In this document: in pieces, positions 19,331-30,464 of the stretch
Position numbering within the stretch: position 1 is the first letter of the stretch
Layout: every line of letters starts with the position of its first letter
DNA from: Pyronema omphalodes
Taxonomy: Eukaryota > Ascomycota > Pezizomycetes > Pezizales > Pyronemataceae
Reading direction: 5' to 3'
Length of the DNA stretch: 64,000 bases
Assembly (NCBI GenBank): GCA_024516155.1
Contig: JAJJXM010000029.1
Coordinates: 649,191 to 713,190, forward strand
The notes under the pieces: generated by a model
Told to the model about the DNA's origin: nothing
Databases searched by the model: none
The model's input: the letters and a program-made list of their open reading frames with translations, nothing else
Made by a program: the position numbers and the translations under genes

Positions 19331-19417
19331 CGTGGGAGAGTGATTAAAATTAAGGGGAAAGTGAAGAAATATATATAATTTATGACTAATAACGGGTAAC
19401 GGTAAGTGTAGCGGTTA

Positions 19418-19434
19418 CGCAAGGGCTCAAAACC
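19418..19434 (-). other. Candidate copia primer-binding site
   Basis: Directly inside the 5' LTR, the minus strand reads GGTTTTGAGCCC. Its complement looks like a tRNA anticodon arm (loop CTCAAAA). Drosophila copia uses an internally cut half tRNA annealing next to its LTR, so a half-tRNA primer is plausible here. The tRNA identity is unverified. Confidence 0.4.
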
Positions 19435-19595
19435 TGTCGAAGGTCTCACAGGCACGAGGGGAAGAAGAAAGTGGAGGTGGTGACCGAATGTATTAACGAG
19501 CGTAAGGAGTCAGGCATAGACGGGAAAGCGAGTGCCTATACATAGAGAGTGGTCCACCTCCACCTAAGCACTAGGGCCTTAGGCGCACTTCAACA
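19435..19595 (-). repeat. copia 5' LTR
   Basis: 161 bp, partner of 270-430. It is followed on the plus strand by the TSD gttac at 19596-19600 and the resumed LINE-B RT frame. Confidence 0.9.
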
Positions 19596-19596
19596 G

Positions 19597-21876
19597 TTAC
19601 ACCGAGACCAAATAGGAGGCCGCCCGCAGCGATCCGCCATCGACGCCGCAATGGCGCTCGTCCACGACATTGAAATGGGTAAACAACAGAAACTTATCAC
19701 CACAGCACTTTTCCTAGACGTACGCGGAGCTTTCGACAATGTCTCCGCCGATCGCCTTCAGCAGACACTACACCAGCTAGGCTGCCCCAGACAATTCCGA
19801 ACATGGTGCGAAACCTTCCTGGCCGAAAGGACGACCGCTCTATCCTTCGACGGACAAACAGATCGCCAACGCCCAATTAAAACGGGAATCCCCCAGGGTT
19901 CCCCAGCATCACCGATCCTGTTCCTCCTGTACTTAAGACCGCTCTTTGACGCACTAATGCAGGAACAGCTGTTCGCGTGGACACCCAGTTACATGGATGA
20001 CGACGCAATCGTCGTACACAGTCGAACCCGGAAAGAAAACGCGCGCCTCCTGGAAAAAGTCACCCAAACAGCATTCACTTGGGCAGCTTCCAACGCTGTG
20101 GCCTTTGACGACTCAAAGACGGAACTCCTTCATTTCCACTGGGCGAGGTCAGATACAATCACAGACAATGAAAAAGTAAAACTACCGAACGGTACTACAG
20201 TGAGCCCTGGGACGCAGGGAGGAGAAAAAGATGCCGTACGATGGATTGGTATGTACCTAGACAGACTCCTTACCTTTAAAGCACATGTACGTAGAAAAAC
20301 TGCCGCCGCACAAAGAACGCTCAACGCGCTATGCCGATTAGCAAGATATGACACTGGTCTGTCTCCCCTCGCGACCCGACTAATTTTCCAGGCATGCGTC
20401 CAAACCCGTGCGGACTTTGGCGGGGAGATATGGTGGACGCGACAGAGAGACCTTGCCTCGAAACTACAAACCCAACAAAATTCAGCCCGACGCCGCATAC
20501 TCAACGCCTTTAACTCGACTCCCACACTGGCGCTCCATAACGAGACCGCGCTACCTCCGGTACCGATACGCCTGGACCACACGCAACGCCAATACGCACT
20601 TGGCGTCCTCACTCTCCCTCCGACACATCCGATCGCACGCCGGTGTCCCACATCCTTCCCCATACCGAGCTTACAATCCGCCGCTATTGAGATCGCAAAC
20701 GAGTACGACCACCCGTGGCACAACACCACACTAGAGCCCACGCGCCTCCTCAGCACTCTACACTCTCTCTCGCCTTGGCTCCCTCTCAACGCACCGGTCG
20801 AATACACCTCCCTCCCCGTTCCGCTCGACGCCAACGAAAACCTCTTAACCGTCGACATCCCCACAGCCCCGAAACCTGAGACAGCGCACGCCCACCTCCT
20901 ACTCCTCGACAACCTCAGACGACGCCGCAATGTCATCATCGCCTACACGGACGGGTCGCAGACCGCGTCTGGCACCGGCGCCGGATACACCATCACCATT
21001 GGACTACCCACCACCATTAACGCCATCGTACCTATGGGAGACACAGCTGAAGTGTTCGATGCAGAGGTGCGCGCAATTCAAGAATGCCTCTTAACGTGCT
21101 TGAAATACATCGCTCGCCTCAACCTCCACAACCGTCGACTGCACATCTTTAGCGACAACAAAGCTGGGCTCCAACGTGCCTCACACCTCCGACGCGGCCC
21201 CGGCCAGGAAATAGCCCACACTATACATGAGACAGCCGAAGCCCTACTACAACATGACGTCACAGTCACCCTCCACTGGATCCCCGGTCACTCCGACATA
21301 CCCGGCAGCGATGCCGCAGACCGCCTGGCTAAACAAGCCACCGAATCCCTCCCCCGTGCGAATCTACCCATTACACTCACCCGGCTATGCAAGAAAGCAC
21401 GCGAGAAGACCGTCGCCGAGTGGACACACTGGTACTCCTCCTCCGATCGACCACACACATACTCTGCCCCGCACCGGAGACGCATGGATCCCATCTACGT
21501 CGACAACCCCCGGTGACTCTCTACCGCGATCCTTGGTCTCCGTACAGGACACGGATACTTTCTGGACTACCTGGCACACCCGCCGACAGACTCCTACCCA
21601 TCGCGACGTTGTAGCTGCCCGCTACACCCCCCTCAGACCCCTCGGCACCTGCTCCTCAGCTGCCCAGATCACCAGGAAGCCCGGACAACACTTCGACAGC
21701 ATCTCAAACTCCACAGGAATTCCCGGATCAATTTGGACAACATCCTCTATACCCCCTCCGGCACAAAGGCTCTCTCTTCGTTTATCTCCGCAACAAAGGT
21801 CGCTACTTCGGTATGGGCTCATGCCAGGTTAAGTAGGACTCGCAGGCGAGACCACCCCCGTTTCATTGACAGCTAA
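19597..21876 (+). pseudogene. LINE-B ORF2, RT to C-terminus (B1)
   Basis: The RT palm resumes at HRDQIGGRPQRSAIDAAMAL. It continues through TGIPQGSPASPILFLLYLRP and the catalytic SYMDDDAIVV. RNase H (AYTDGSQTASGTGAGYT, VFDAEV, SDNKAGLQ, WIPGHSDIPGSDAADRLA) and the C-terminal CSCPLHPP...HLLLSC motif follow. TGA at 21514-21516 replaces the Trp codon found in B2 (PRWLSTAILG), after which the frame runs on to TAA at 21874-21876. Confidence 0.87.
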
Positions 21877-22504
21877 TAAGCAGTACCGCTTGACTTCTCC
21901 GTGCGTTATAGATTCGTCGTTCTCTTTTGACATCATGTATTCCTTCTTATTTTCTTTGCTTTTCTGTTTCCTTTGTTATCGCGGGCGGAGTTGGATAGGA
22001 GAAGACAGTGGAAGGAGAAGGGACCGGGGTAGGAAGGGGGGACGGGATTGCGCGACGAGAGTTTTTCCTTTGATTATTTCCTTTCTTTTGTTTTGTTTTT
22101 AAGGGCGGCAGGGGTATACGGGATTGCACGAGGAGAGAGAGGCGCGATGGGAAGGGGCAGAGTGGGCCGGCGGAGGTTATCTTTTTCTTTTTGCTCGTGG
22201 AGGAAATAAAAGCGGGAAAAACGGCTAAAACATGGGAGGGGAAGGGTGGAGGAAAGAGAGGACACCCGGCGCGGTGGCCTCTGTGCGAACAGGGCACTGG
22301 AACAGCAGACGCGGTTGGACAACAGGACCAACGAAGTAATAGTGGGGACAGGACCACAAAATCACAGCCTAAGGGAGGATCAGCGGAAGTAGAGACGGGA
22401 CTTTGTTTTGTTTTTGCTCTTGACTTTCCATGTACTATAAACCTGTACCCTCGTCATAACCAATAAGGTTGCATACGAGTAATGAAGAAACAAACAAACA
22501 AACG
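21877..22504 (+). other. LINE-B 3' UTR and tail (B1)
   Basis: It contains the GAGGAAATAAAAGCGGG block near 22199 that all LINE families and M share. A terminal stem-loop has outer arms CTCGT (22450-22454) and ACGAG (22475-22479) and inner arms AACC and GGTT. It ends in an AAAC tail. Confidence 0.75.
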
Positions 22505-23150
22505 ACATCATAAGGCATCCTGATGCCCTACCGGAGTGGATCACTCCGTCACATTCCTGTGTGATGTCACATGTGCCCCACCTGCGCGCACTTGCGCGTA
22601 GCCACACCCTGGTGTGGATGCAAACGCCGTCTTGTTACAAGTTGGCAGCTCTAGGCCAAAGGACGCGTCATATCAGTTCCATCAAACGGGTTTCCTGAGT
22701 GGAGTCCCCTGCTGGACATCGTCTCATGCTAATGCACTGTTAACCCTTGTTCTGCATTCTACTCCGGTTTGCTGACTAGACTCTTCCTTATCTTCTTCGC
22801 CCAACTGTCCACCCAACTCGTAACACTGGTTGACACCCTTGCACCGCATCTGCATCTTCTTGGAATCTCCTGTTCCTATGCAGCCCCTATCGTAGCCGTG
22901 AATTGCCGAATGCTCCTCAGGTACAAGGAGGTGACCTTTCGTCGTCTTCTTCGTTCTCCATCAGCGTCGTTCGTAGTTGTCTCAAGGGTAAGTCGACACC
23001 CTTGAGGTAAGTTTTCCTTTCTCCTTCTCCGTCCTGAGTCCTCCCAAACTGACAGTGAATAAGAGTTTCGACGCCTCGGGCCGGGATCCTTGTGAGGTCC
23101 TATGGAAAAGTCACGAATCACGTGACGTGGCTAGCCGGAGCTCCTCTGGG
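22505..23150 (-). repeat. Unclassified repeat X (X-a, distal part)
   Basis: The part from about 22780 is clearly similar, in reverse orientation, to 46740-47114. The minus strand can encode a short peptide with DFSIGPHKDPGPR and YSLSVWEDS, and a close version is encoded in X-b, but indels break both, so I do not call a gene. Bases 22514-22617 hold a series of short perfect hairpins. X is split by A2: the TSD cggagctcctctggg is at 23136-23150 and 30054-30068. Confidence 0.55.
22514..22617. other. Cluster of short perfect hairpins
   Basis: Arms and loops read directly: ggcatc/gatgcc (22514-22527, loop ct), ggagtg/cactcc (22533-22547), tcaca/tgtga (22549-22564) overlapping gtga/tcac (22561-22570), cgcgc/gcgcg (22585-22598), ccacacc/ggtgtgg (22602-22617, loop ct). 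Stem sequences differ from one another, so this is not a tandem repeat. Confidence 0.6.
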
Positions 23151-23983
23151 TTGTTTGTTTGTTTGTTCTCTCATTACTTGTTTGCAACCCGAAGGTTATG
23201 ACAAGGGACAGATAAATACAAAAGAGAAGAAGAAAGAAATGTAAAAGCAAAAACCCAGTCTCCACCTCTACCAGTCTCCTCCTCTTGATCGTTGTGGTTG
23301 TGGGGTCTGTCCCCACTGTTACTAAGGGGGTTTCTTGTCCAAGCGCGTCTGATGTTCCAAGTGCCCTGCTTGCACAGAGGCCGCCTCGCCGGGCTCCTCC
23401 CTTTCCTCCTCCCTTCCCCTGCCCATGTTTAGCCATTTTACCGCCTTTGTTTCCTCCGCGTACAAAAGAAAAAGGTAACTCCCGCCGTCCTCCTCTGCCC
23501 CTTCCCCGTGCCCCTCTCTCTCCTTTCGCAACGCCTCGCACTCCTCCCGCCCTCCGAACATAAGAAAAACATCGTCGCACCCAAACAAAGGAAAGTACAA
23601 AAGAAACTCGTCTGCCCTCTCTCGCCTGCCGTCCCCGTCATCTCCCTTCCTGTGCACCATTCCACCATCCGTTCCCTTCTCACCCGCCGTACCATAAAAC
23701 AACTCCAACCCGTAAGACAAACAATTGAAAGACAAAGAAAAGAAAACTCAAAACACCCGAACCCCAAGCAGACCCAAGCAACGACCCCAGCCCGATCCCG
23801 TCACCGCGTGCCCGTTCCCTTTCTCTCCGCCTATCCCTCTTCTACCTTCCCCTTTTGCTTGTCCCTTTTTTTTTTGTTTTTCTTTTTTTTACAAAACAGA
23901 AATCCTAAGTAAGAGAGCACTGCAAAATCAGCGCGCGCGAAAGTTCCTAAGGTACTGCGGTCAGTGTAGTCAGCGGTAGGGGT

Positions 23984-26900
23984 CTATCCCCTTCTGCGAG
24001 GCTTCTCTAGCCGGGAGTGTGCCCAGGTCGAGGTAGCAACCTTGGTTGCAGAGATAAAGGTGGAAAGAGCCTTGGTGCCGGAGGGGGTGTCCAGAATGGT
24101 GTTTAGGTTGATCCGAGAGTGTCGTCTGAGTTTGAGGTCCTTCCTGAGTGTGGAGCGAGCGGCCTGGAATTCGGGGCAGCTCAGGAGGAGGTGTCGAGGC
24201 GTCTGCGGTGGATGGATTGGGCAGCTGCAGCTGCGGGAGGGGTATGCGTCGGATGGAGGGTGGGCCAAGCAGTTGAGGAAGTACCCGTGGCCGGTGCGAA
24301 GACCCAGGATTGCAGTTGATATCCAGCGGGGGTTTTCGGTGTACGCAGTGTCCATTTTGCGGCGGTGTGTGGCGGCGTACGTGCGCGGTCGGGGGGAAGA
24401 GGTGAACCAGGTAGCCCAGTCTTCGGTGTACCTCTCTCGAGCGCGGCGGCGCAGCCAAGTGAGGGATATCGGTATTTGTCGGCGTGGCGGTACTGTTGTC
24501 GCCTGTCGGGCCAGTTCGTCGGCGGCTTCGTTTCCGGGGACGCTAGTGTGTCCTGGGACCCAGTGGATGGTAATTGAGGTACCGTAATCGTGAAGGTCGT
24601 GAGCGGTGTTGTGGATGGCCCAGGCGAGCTCCTGGCCGGGGCCTCGACGGAGGTGAGAGGCTCGACGTATCGCGGCTTGGTTGTCGGTAAAAACGTGGAT
24701 GTGTTTGTCGTATAGGTCGTTGCGTCGAATATGTGTCAGGCATGTCCGGAGTCCTTCGTGGATGGCCATAACTTCCGCGTCGAAGACTTCTGTTCTGTCG
24801 CCCATGGGCACTATGGAGTCGACAGGTCGTGGCAGCCCGTGGGGGATGGTGTATCCTGCGCCTGTTATACCGTCAAGTTGAGAGCCGTCCGTGTACAGTA
24901 AGATAGTATCCGATCGTTGGCGAAGGGCGTGGAGGAGGAGGAGGTGGTCGTCGGCAGCTTCAGCCTTCGGGGAGGAGGAGATGTCGATCGTTAATGTAGG
25001 GGCGAGGTCGTCGTCGGGGATGTTTTGGGAGGTGTCCTCGATTTCGGCGTTTGGTTGGGCCGACGGGGAGAGGGTGCTGATGACGTGCAGGAGGCGGGAT
25101 GGGGCTTGTCCTGGGACGTGCCACGGGTGGTCGTACTCGGTGTCCGGGTTGATGGAGGCATCCTCGATACTCGGGGCGGGGAACGAGACGGGGCAGCGTG
25201 TGATGATAGGGTGCGAAGCGGGTAAAGTGAGGGTGCGCAGGGCGTATTTCCGCTGGCGGTTGTCAAGACGTATTGTGACGGGGGGGAGTGCGGATTCATT
25301 GTGGAGGGCCAGGATCGCAGTAGAGGTGAAAGCGTTGAGAATCCTGCGGAGGGCGGTGTTCTGTTGATTCTGGAGGGTGCGGGCAAGGTCTTTTTGTTGG
25401 TTCCACCATATCTCTGCGCCGTAGTCTGCTCTCGACTGGACACACGCCTGGTAGATTAGTCTTGTAGCAGCGGGGGACAGACCTGTTTCATACCGTGCTA
25501 ACCTACACAGTGCGTTCAGAGTTCTTTGCGCGGCGGTTACTCGTCTAGCTACATGTTTTCTAAAGTTAAGTTTCCTATCTAAATACAGGCCTATCCACCT
25601 CACAACATCCGTCTCTCCTCCTTGTGTTCCCGGTGTGATAACTGTACCGTTTGGTAACTTAACTTTTTCCTCCTCAGTGATGCTGTCGGTGCGTGCCCAG
25701 TGGAAATGCAGGAGCTCTGACTTGGCATCGTCAAATGCAAAGGCGTTTGCGTCGGCCCACCGAAAGGCTGTTGTCGTAATGTTCTCAAGTGGGCGGGCGT
25801 TCGCTTTTCTGGTGCGTCCCTGGACGACGATCGCTACGTCGTCAATGTAGCTAGGTGTCCAGGCGTACGGGTGTACCTGCGCTAGTTCGTCGAATAATGG
25901 GCGGAGGTATAATAAGAAAAGTATGGGGGATGCAGGGGAACCTTGTGGGATGCCTGTTTGCACTGGGCGTTGCGTGTCAGTTCGCCCATCGAACGCTAGA
26001 GCGATCGTGCGATCTGCGAGGAAAGACTGGCACCACGATACTACTGGTCGCGGGCACCCAAGCTGTCGTAATGTTTGTTGGAGGCGGTCAGCAGAGACGT
26101 TGTCGAACGCCCCACGAACATCGAGGAAGAGGGCAGAGGTTAGCATTCCGTGAGATTTCCCAATCTCGACGTCGTGCACCAGCGCCATCGCCGCGTCAAT
26201 TGCTGATCTCTGCGGGCGTCCACCTATTTGGTCCCTATGTAGTAAGTCGTGAGAGTCTGCCATCGTGCCTAGGCGAGTGGCCATTAGTTTTTCGAGGGTC
26301 TTCCCAAGGCAGTTTAGGAGCGCAATCGGACGGTATGCCTTTGGATTGCTGTAATCCGGCTTGTTAGGTTTGGCGATAATGACTGTGGTGGCCTGGCGCC
26401 AGCATCGCGGATGGTAGCCTACCGTCCCTAATGTGGCGTAGAGGTTGTTCATGTGTTCGGGGATGGCAAGGTATGCTTGGCGCAGGCAGGCGAATGTGAG
26501 CCCATCGGGTGCGGGCGCCTTCTTCGGCGAGGAGGAGAATATCGCTGTTTCTACCTCTGTCGGTGTAAAGGTTGTCCACTGCAACTCGCGGCGCGGGGGG
26601 AGGACGGACGGAGGCGGTGGTGGCGGCGGCGGGGGAAACAACTTTTGGAAGGCCTCTACCTTTGCGTCGAAGGAGCTGCAGATTGTTTCTTGGCCGTTTA
26701 TCATTGCGCGGAGGTTTGGTGTTAGCTGAGCACGCCGAGGGTTGGTGTACCTAAGCGCCTGCCACACATCAGGTCCTTCGGCTTGGGAAAGATATTCCTT
26801 CCACTTTGCATCTTTCGCCGTTCGAATGGTCCTGTAGTATTCGTTTCGGTGTTGTTTGTAGTTTAGGTGGGATCTATCGTCACGTTTGCGTTTCCACTTA

Positions 26901-27902
26901 CGTCTTGCTTTGGTCATCTTTTTCCTTGCCTCGGTGACTTCTGCGGTCCACCATCTTTTCGATTGTGGGGTCACTTGTAGTACGGGGGTGGACGTAGTCG
27001 CGGCATTAAGGATGGCATCACGTATTGACTCCGCCCACGCATCGAGGTTGTCTGTGGTAGGGTGGTTGGTATTGTGTCCATGATGGTGTGAGGGCTGAGC
27101 ACGAGGCACGGAGGGTTTCGGCGAAGAGCTCCCAATCCGTCTTTTTCCAGTTCAGTCGGTTTGTTGGGGGGGTTGTTTCAGCGTCTGGGTGGGTTGTGTG
27201 CACTTCGAAACTTATGACTTCATGGTCAGATCCCGTAGCGTTGTCGTCGTCAATTGCCCAGTTGATTCTTTCCTCTGCCATGTGGGGCGATGCTAGGGTC
27301 AGGTCGAGGACGGAAGAACTGCGGCCTTGGTTGTAGTAGTAGGTGGGAATGTCAGGGACGGACACGAGGGTCCAGTCTCGTTGTTCGATGAGGTCAACTA
27401 TTTCGGTGGCGCGGATGGGGGAACGTGTGGAGGAGTTCCACAGGGCATGGTGAGCGTTGAGGTCACCTGTGATGATGCACCTGCGGGGGAGGGGGAGGGG
27501 GGTGAGGGCTCTCGGGATGGTATAAATATTGCTTTCGGGGTGTTTTTCGTTGTACATATTAAGAAGAAAGAAAGAAGGAATTAAGTCGGTGCCTACCTCA
27601 AGGACCTGGAGGTCAGGATCCGCGCATATATCGGTGCGCTGAGAAACCCTGAGGTATGGGTTTGTCCTGGTCACATAGGCGGCTGTTCTGTTGGTGGTTC
27701 TATCGCCACGCGGTCGCAAGACCAGTGTGAACGATGGGTGTGTGGTGGCGTATGTTATGTCGGTAATGTGGATTTCTTGTATTAGGATTATGTCGGCTGT
27801 GTTGTGTGCGCTATTCAGCAGCGCATCGAGTGCTGTTCGTTGTCGGTTCACGTTGTGGGAGACGATCCGTATGGTTGCTGCCAGTCTGTTGTAGCTAGAC
27901 AT
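23984..27902 (-). pseudogene. LINE-A ORF2 (A2), one 2-bp deletion
   Basis: All domains are present: endonuclease at 27902-27100, then RT with SYIDDVAIVV, RNase H with LYTDGS and WVPGHTS, and the complete C-terminal CSCPIHPP...HLLLSC motif ending KPRRRG. A 2-bp deletion near 27070 (after the PSWTQY-coding sequence) shifts the frame between endonuclease and RT. The 3919-nt length against 3921 nt in A1 and A3 agrees. Without that deletion it would be open throughout. Confidence 0.88.
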
Positions 27903-29587
27903 GGGCGTTCATCTCAGTGTCTCTGTCGGCTGGGTTGGGTGGGGCGGCGGCGGGGTTTTGTGACGCTGTCCAGGCTTCTTTGAATATGCGGATGCGTACG
28001 GGGCATTGCTTGCTGAAGCCTGGGTGGTCGAGGTCGGCGAGGTTGGCGTCCGCGCAGTTTTTGCAATGGTATCTAGTGTGCTCACAACTCTTACCTTTGC
28101 TTTGGGGGCAGTCGTTGCAGGCGTGGTCGTCCGTGGGGTGGTTCTGGCCGCAGATGCCGCAGGTGGGGCCTTGCGGTCCAGTGCAGTGGTGTAGTGGTGG
28201 CCAAAGAGCAAGCAGCGCCGACACTGGTCGGTCCGTCGGGCAGAGTGGTACTCGGTGACTCTTCGGGGCTTGAAGAGTACCGTGACTCGTTTGCGCTTCA
28301 GGAGTGCGAGCTCTTCGGCGGTACGTACCGCAATAACCACACTGGACGCTTCCTTGCCCACACGTTTCTCCGCGGTCGTCATATATCGGGGGGGTTGCGC
28401 CAGGGTGACCGGTCCGTTGCTGCGTTCGATCTCCTCCTGGAGGAAGCGCATTCCGTCGGGGGAGTCGGGGTATTGGCTCGTGGGGATTCCATGAACTGCG
28501 AGCTTATACCACCGCTCGTTCAGGCGGGGTGCGGCGATGGAGGTGTTGACTTGTCGCGTCGCTGTGTGTATGGTCCCTAGGTTCTCGGTCAGCTCGGATT
28601 CAGTGGTGCCGTCTGTCATGGTCACGATGAGGTTTCCTGATGTGGCTTGTCTGATCGTGGCGACAGCCATGTGAGGCGGCGCCTGTGTCTGGGTGAGTGC
28701 AGGGTTGATCGCCCTTCCCAGTTGGGCTTTGGTATTGACGTCGATTTCCGCAGGGTGTGGGAAGGGCAGGATGATTTCCTGGGGGCGGGTTCGGGGCTGT
28801 CGTTTCATGACGGGGCGAGTAGTGGCGGGTGTGGGGTTGGTGGGGGGGGGTTGGCTTTGAGGAGAGTTTTGGTCTTGGAGGGGTCCGCCCACGGCGCCGA
28901 GGGTGCGTTGGAGGGGCGGGTTGTAGTCCGGGGTGCGTCGATGGGGATGGCGATGTTGTTGCTGCGCAAGATTCCTTCGAGCATGTGGCATCTCGCCATC
29001 CAATGGTGTATGTCGTTGGCGGTGGGCGTGGTGGCGGGTGCGGTGTCGGGGGCGGTCGGGGGGTTGTCGGCGAGGTGGTCGGTTCGGGGCTGGGTGTTGG
29101 TTCGGTGTAGTTTGTCGATGCGTTTGGTAACTGTTTCGAGGCGTTGGTTCATCGGGCGGAGGAGATCCATGATGGTCGTCTTGATCAGTTCGGATAAGGT
29201 CGCGAGGTTGACGTCGGAAGTAGTTATTGCGTGCTGGCTGTCGTTGAGGTTCAGGTCAGAGTCGGATTCGGAGTCGGTGTCGGGGCAGCTGTCAGTGTCC
29301 ATAGCGGTCGGCATTGTTTCGGCGGGGGTCCCATCGAGGTTCACGGGGGTGTTTGTTTCCGGTCGGGTGGCATTTTTGCGGAGGAGGTCGAGGCCAAGTC
29401 TAGAGTCGGATTTTTTGGTGGGGCGTTTGGTGACTTTTCCGGAGACGGTCGTTGATTTCTTAGAGGTCGCGATGGCGGAGGAGCCAGCGTGCGGGGCGTT
29501 GATTCGGGAAAGCTCGTCGGGGCTAAAAATATTCTCGGGTACCTGCATACGCGAGGGCGTGGCGGGGATGGGTGCGTTAGCGTCCAT
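27895..29587 (-). pseudogene. LINE-A ORF1 (A2), frameshifted
   Basis: It starts MDANAPIPATPSRMQVPENI at 29587. Two extra C bases in a C-run near 28843 break the frame. One base lost near 28190, inside the first zinc knuckle (GHHYTNC region), breaks it again. The last part, with CGICGQNHPTDDHAC and CEHTRYHCKNC, is open to the ORF2 overlap. The middle segment (SELIKTTIMDLLRPMNQRL) is of the A3 type. Confidence 0.87.
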
Positions 29588-30053
29588 CGCTTAACCGGTG
29601 GTGAGGTAAGCGATGGCGAAGAGTCACGTGAGGATGCTCTTGCTAAGCGAGCACGAAAATTTCTCGCGAGGAAAGGGGTCCGGAGGGGGGGAAATTTGGG
29701 GGATCACCACAACCAGTGCTGCTGGTGGGGGGGGGATTTGGGGGGGGGGGGGGGATTTCGGTATGCCGAAACCGAAAATAAGGTCGGTTTGATGATTGGG
29801 GGGGCGGGTGGTGGAGCGGCGTTGATGAAAGTGCCCGGAATCCGGCCCGGAGGTCCCAGAATCGCGTTTTTCCGCTGAATCTCAACGGTAAACGGTAGCT
29901 GGGTTCCGAAAATCGAGATTCGGGGTAATTCCGAGGTAAGAAGTCGATTGCCGATTCGAAAATCGGGGAAATTGTTGTTGTTGTCGCAAATGCAGGGGGG
30001 GGTCAGCGGTTGCTGTGTGGTGTTCCTTCGTTGTGTAGAGCTATGATTGGTGT

Positions 30054-30180
30054 CGGAGCTCCTCTGGGGGTTCAGGCCCGGGATACTAACATAATTATTC
30101 ATTCACCTGTCGAGTTTGCCACATTCTGCATAGCGTAATATATGTTACCAATTCCATCTTCACACATTCTAGGGTGTGAC
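30054..30180 (-). repeat. Repeat X (X-a, proximal part)
   Basis: This is the continuation of X across A2. On the minus strand it starts GTGTCACACCC and can form a hairpin with TCACAC/GTGTGA arms, also present in X-b at 46628-46652. It abuts a LINE-C 3' fragment, as X-b does. Confidence 0.55.
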
Positions 30181-30379
30181 ACCTTGAATCTGACGACGCT
30201 AGATGAAAAACTGCACGGCGAGACTTGGGAGACTACACTCCTACCCACATTGACAGCTCTGGGGCTTACCCAGTATGGACCTGGCATCACCCCCAGGTTC
30301 TTAACATTGAATTTGATTTGTAGATTCCGCCAGGACCTTACGGTTGGATGCTTGTATGAATAAATCAATAAATAAATAA
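30181..30379 (+). mobile_element. LINE-C 3' end fragment (C3)
   Basis: A 5'-truncated 3' UTR matching C2 (47747-47960, minus): CTGACGACGCTAGATGAAA, then the terminal region with CTTACGGTTGGATGC and an AATAAAT-type tail. No coding part remains. Confidence 0.75.
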
Positions 30380-30464
30380 GCATCGCTGATGTTGCGTATG
30401 GCTTCATCGAGGGTATTGAAGCGTCTCTGTGTCCTGATGGATCTGTTATATCCCCAGGAAGCTG

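Larger units (their letters stand above)
270..19595 (-). mobile_element. Ty1/copia LTR retrotransposon with nested insertions
   Basis: The element is bounded by two 161-bp direct LTRs starting TG and ending CA, with a 5-bp TSD gttac on both sides. On the minus strand the order is 5' LTR, gag, protease, integrase, RT fragment, RNase H, 3' LTR, which is the copia order. Other retroelements interrupt it at 1541-3534, 3781-14492 and 15798-17770. The RT N-terminal part is missing at the middle insertion. The LTRs differ at four of 161 positions by my count, all transitions, so insertion was fairly recent but not fresh. Confidence 0.9.
1..22504 (+). mobile_element. LINE-B copy B1, split by a copia insertion
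   Basis: This non-LTR retrotransposon copy is open to the left. RT coding runs to 269 and resumes at 19597 after a 19.3-kb copia insertion, with gttac duplicated at 265-269 and 19596-19600. The 3' UTR runs from 21877 and ends in an AAAC-type tail at about 22504. The coding parts resemble LINE-A closely in protein but clearly differ in DNA, so I treat it as a separate family. Confidence 0.88.
23151..30053 (-). mobile_element. LINE-A copy A2
   Basis: A full-length LINE-A on the minus strand is inserted in repeat X with a 15-bp TSD (cggagctcctctggg). The usual LINE start (complement of ACCACACAG) is at 30021. Thirty-two further bases (30022-30053) separate it from the TSD. The tail lies at 23151. 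ORF1 and ORF2 are both frameshifted. Confidence 0.9.

Noticed and set aside
22769..23005. A 78-codon plus-strand ORF and two GTAAGT splice-donor-like sites in the X region
   Set aside because: Not preserved in X-b and no matching acceptor or exon partner is visible, so no host gene is called.
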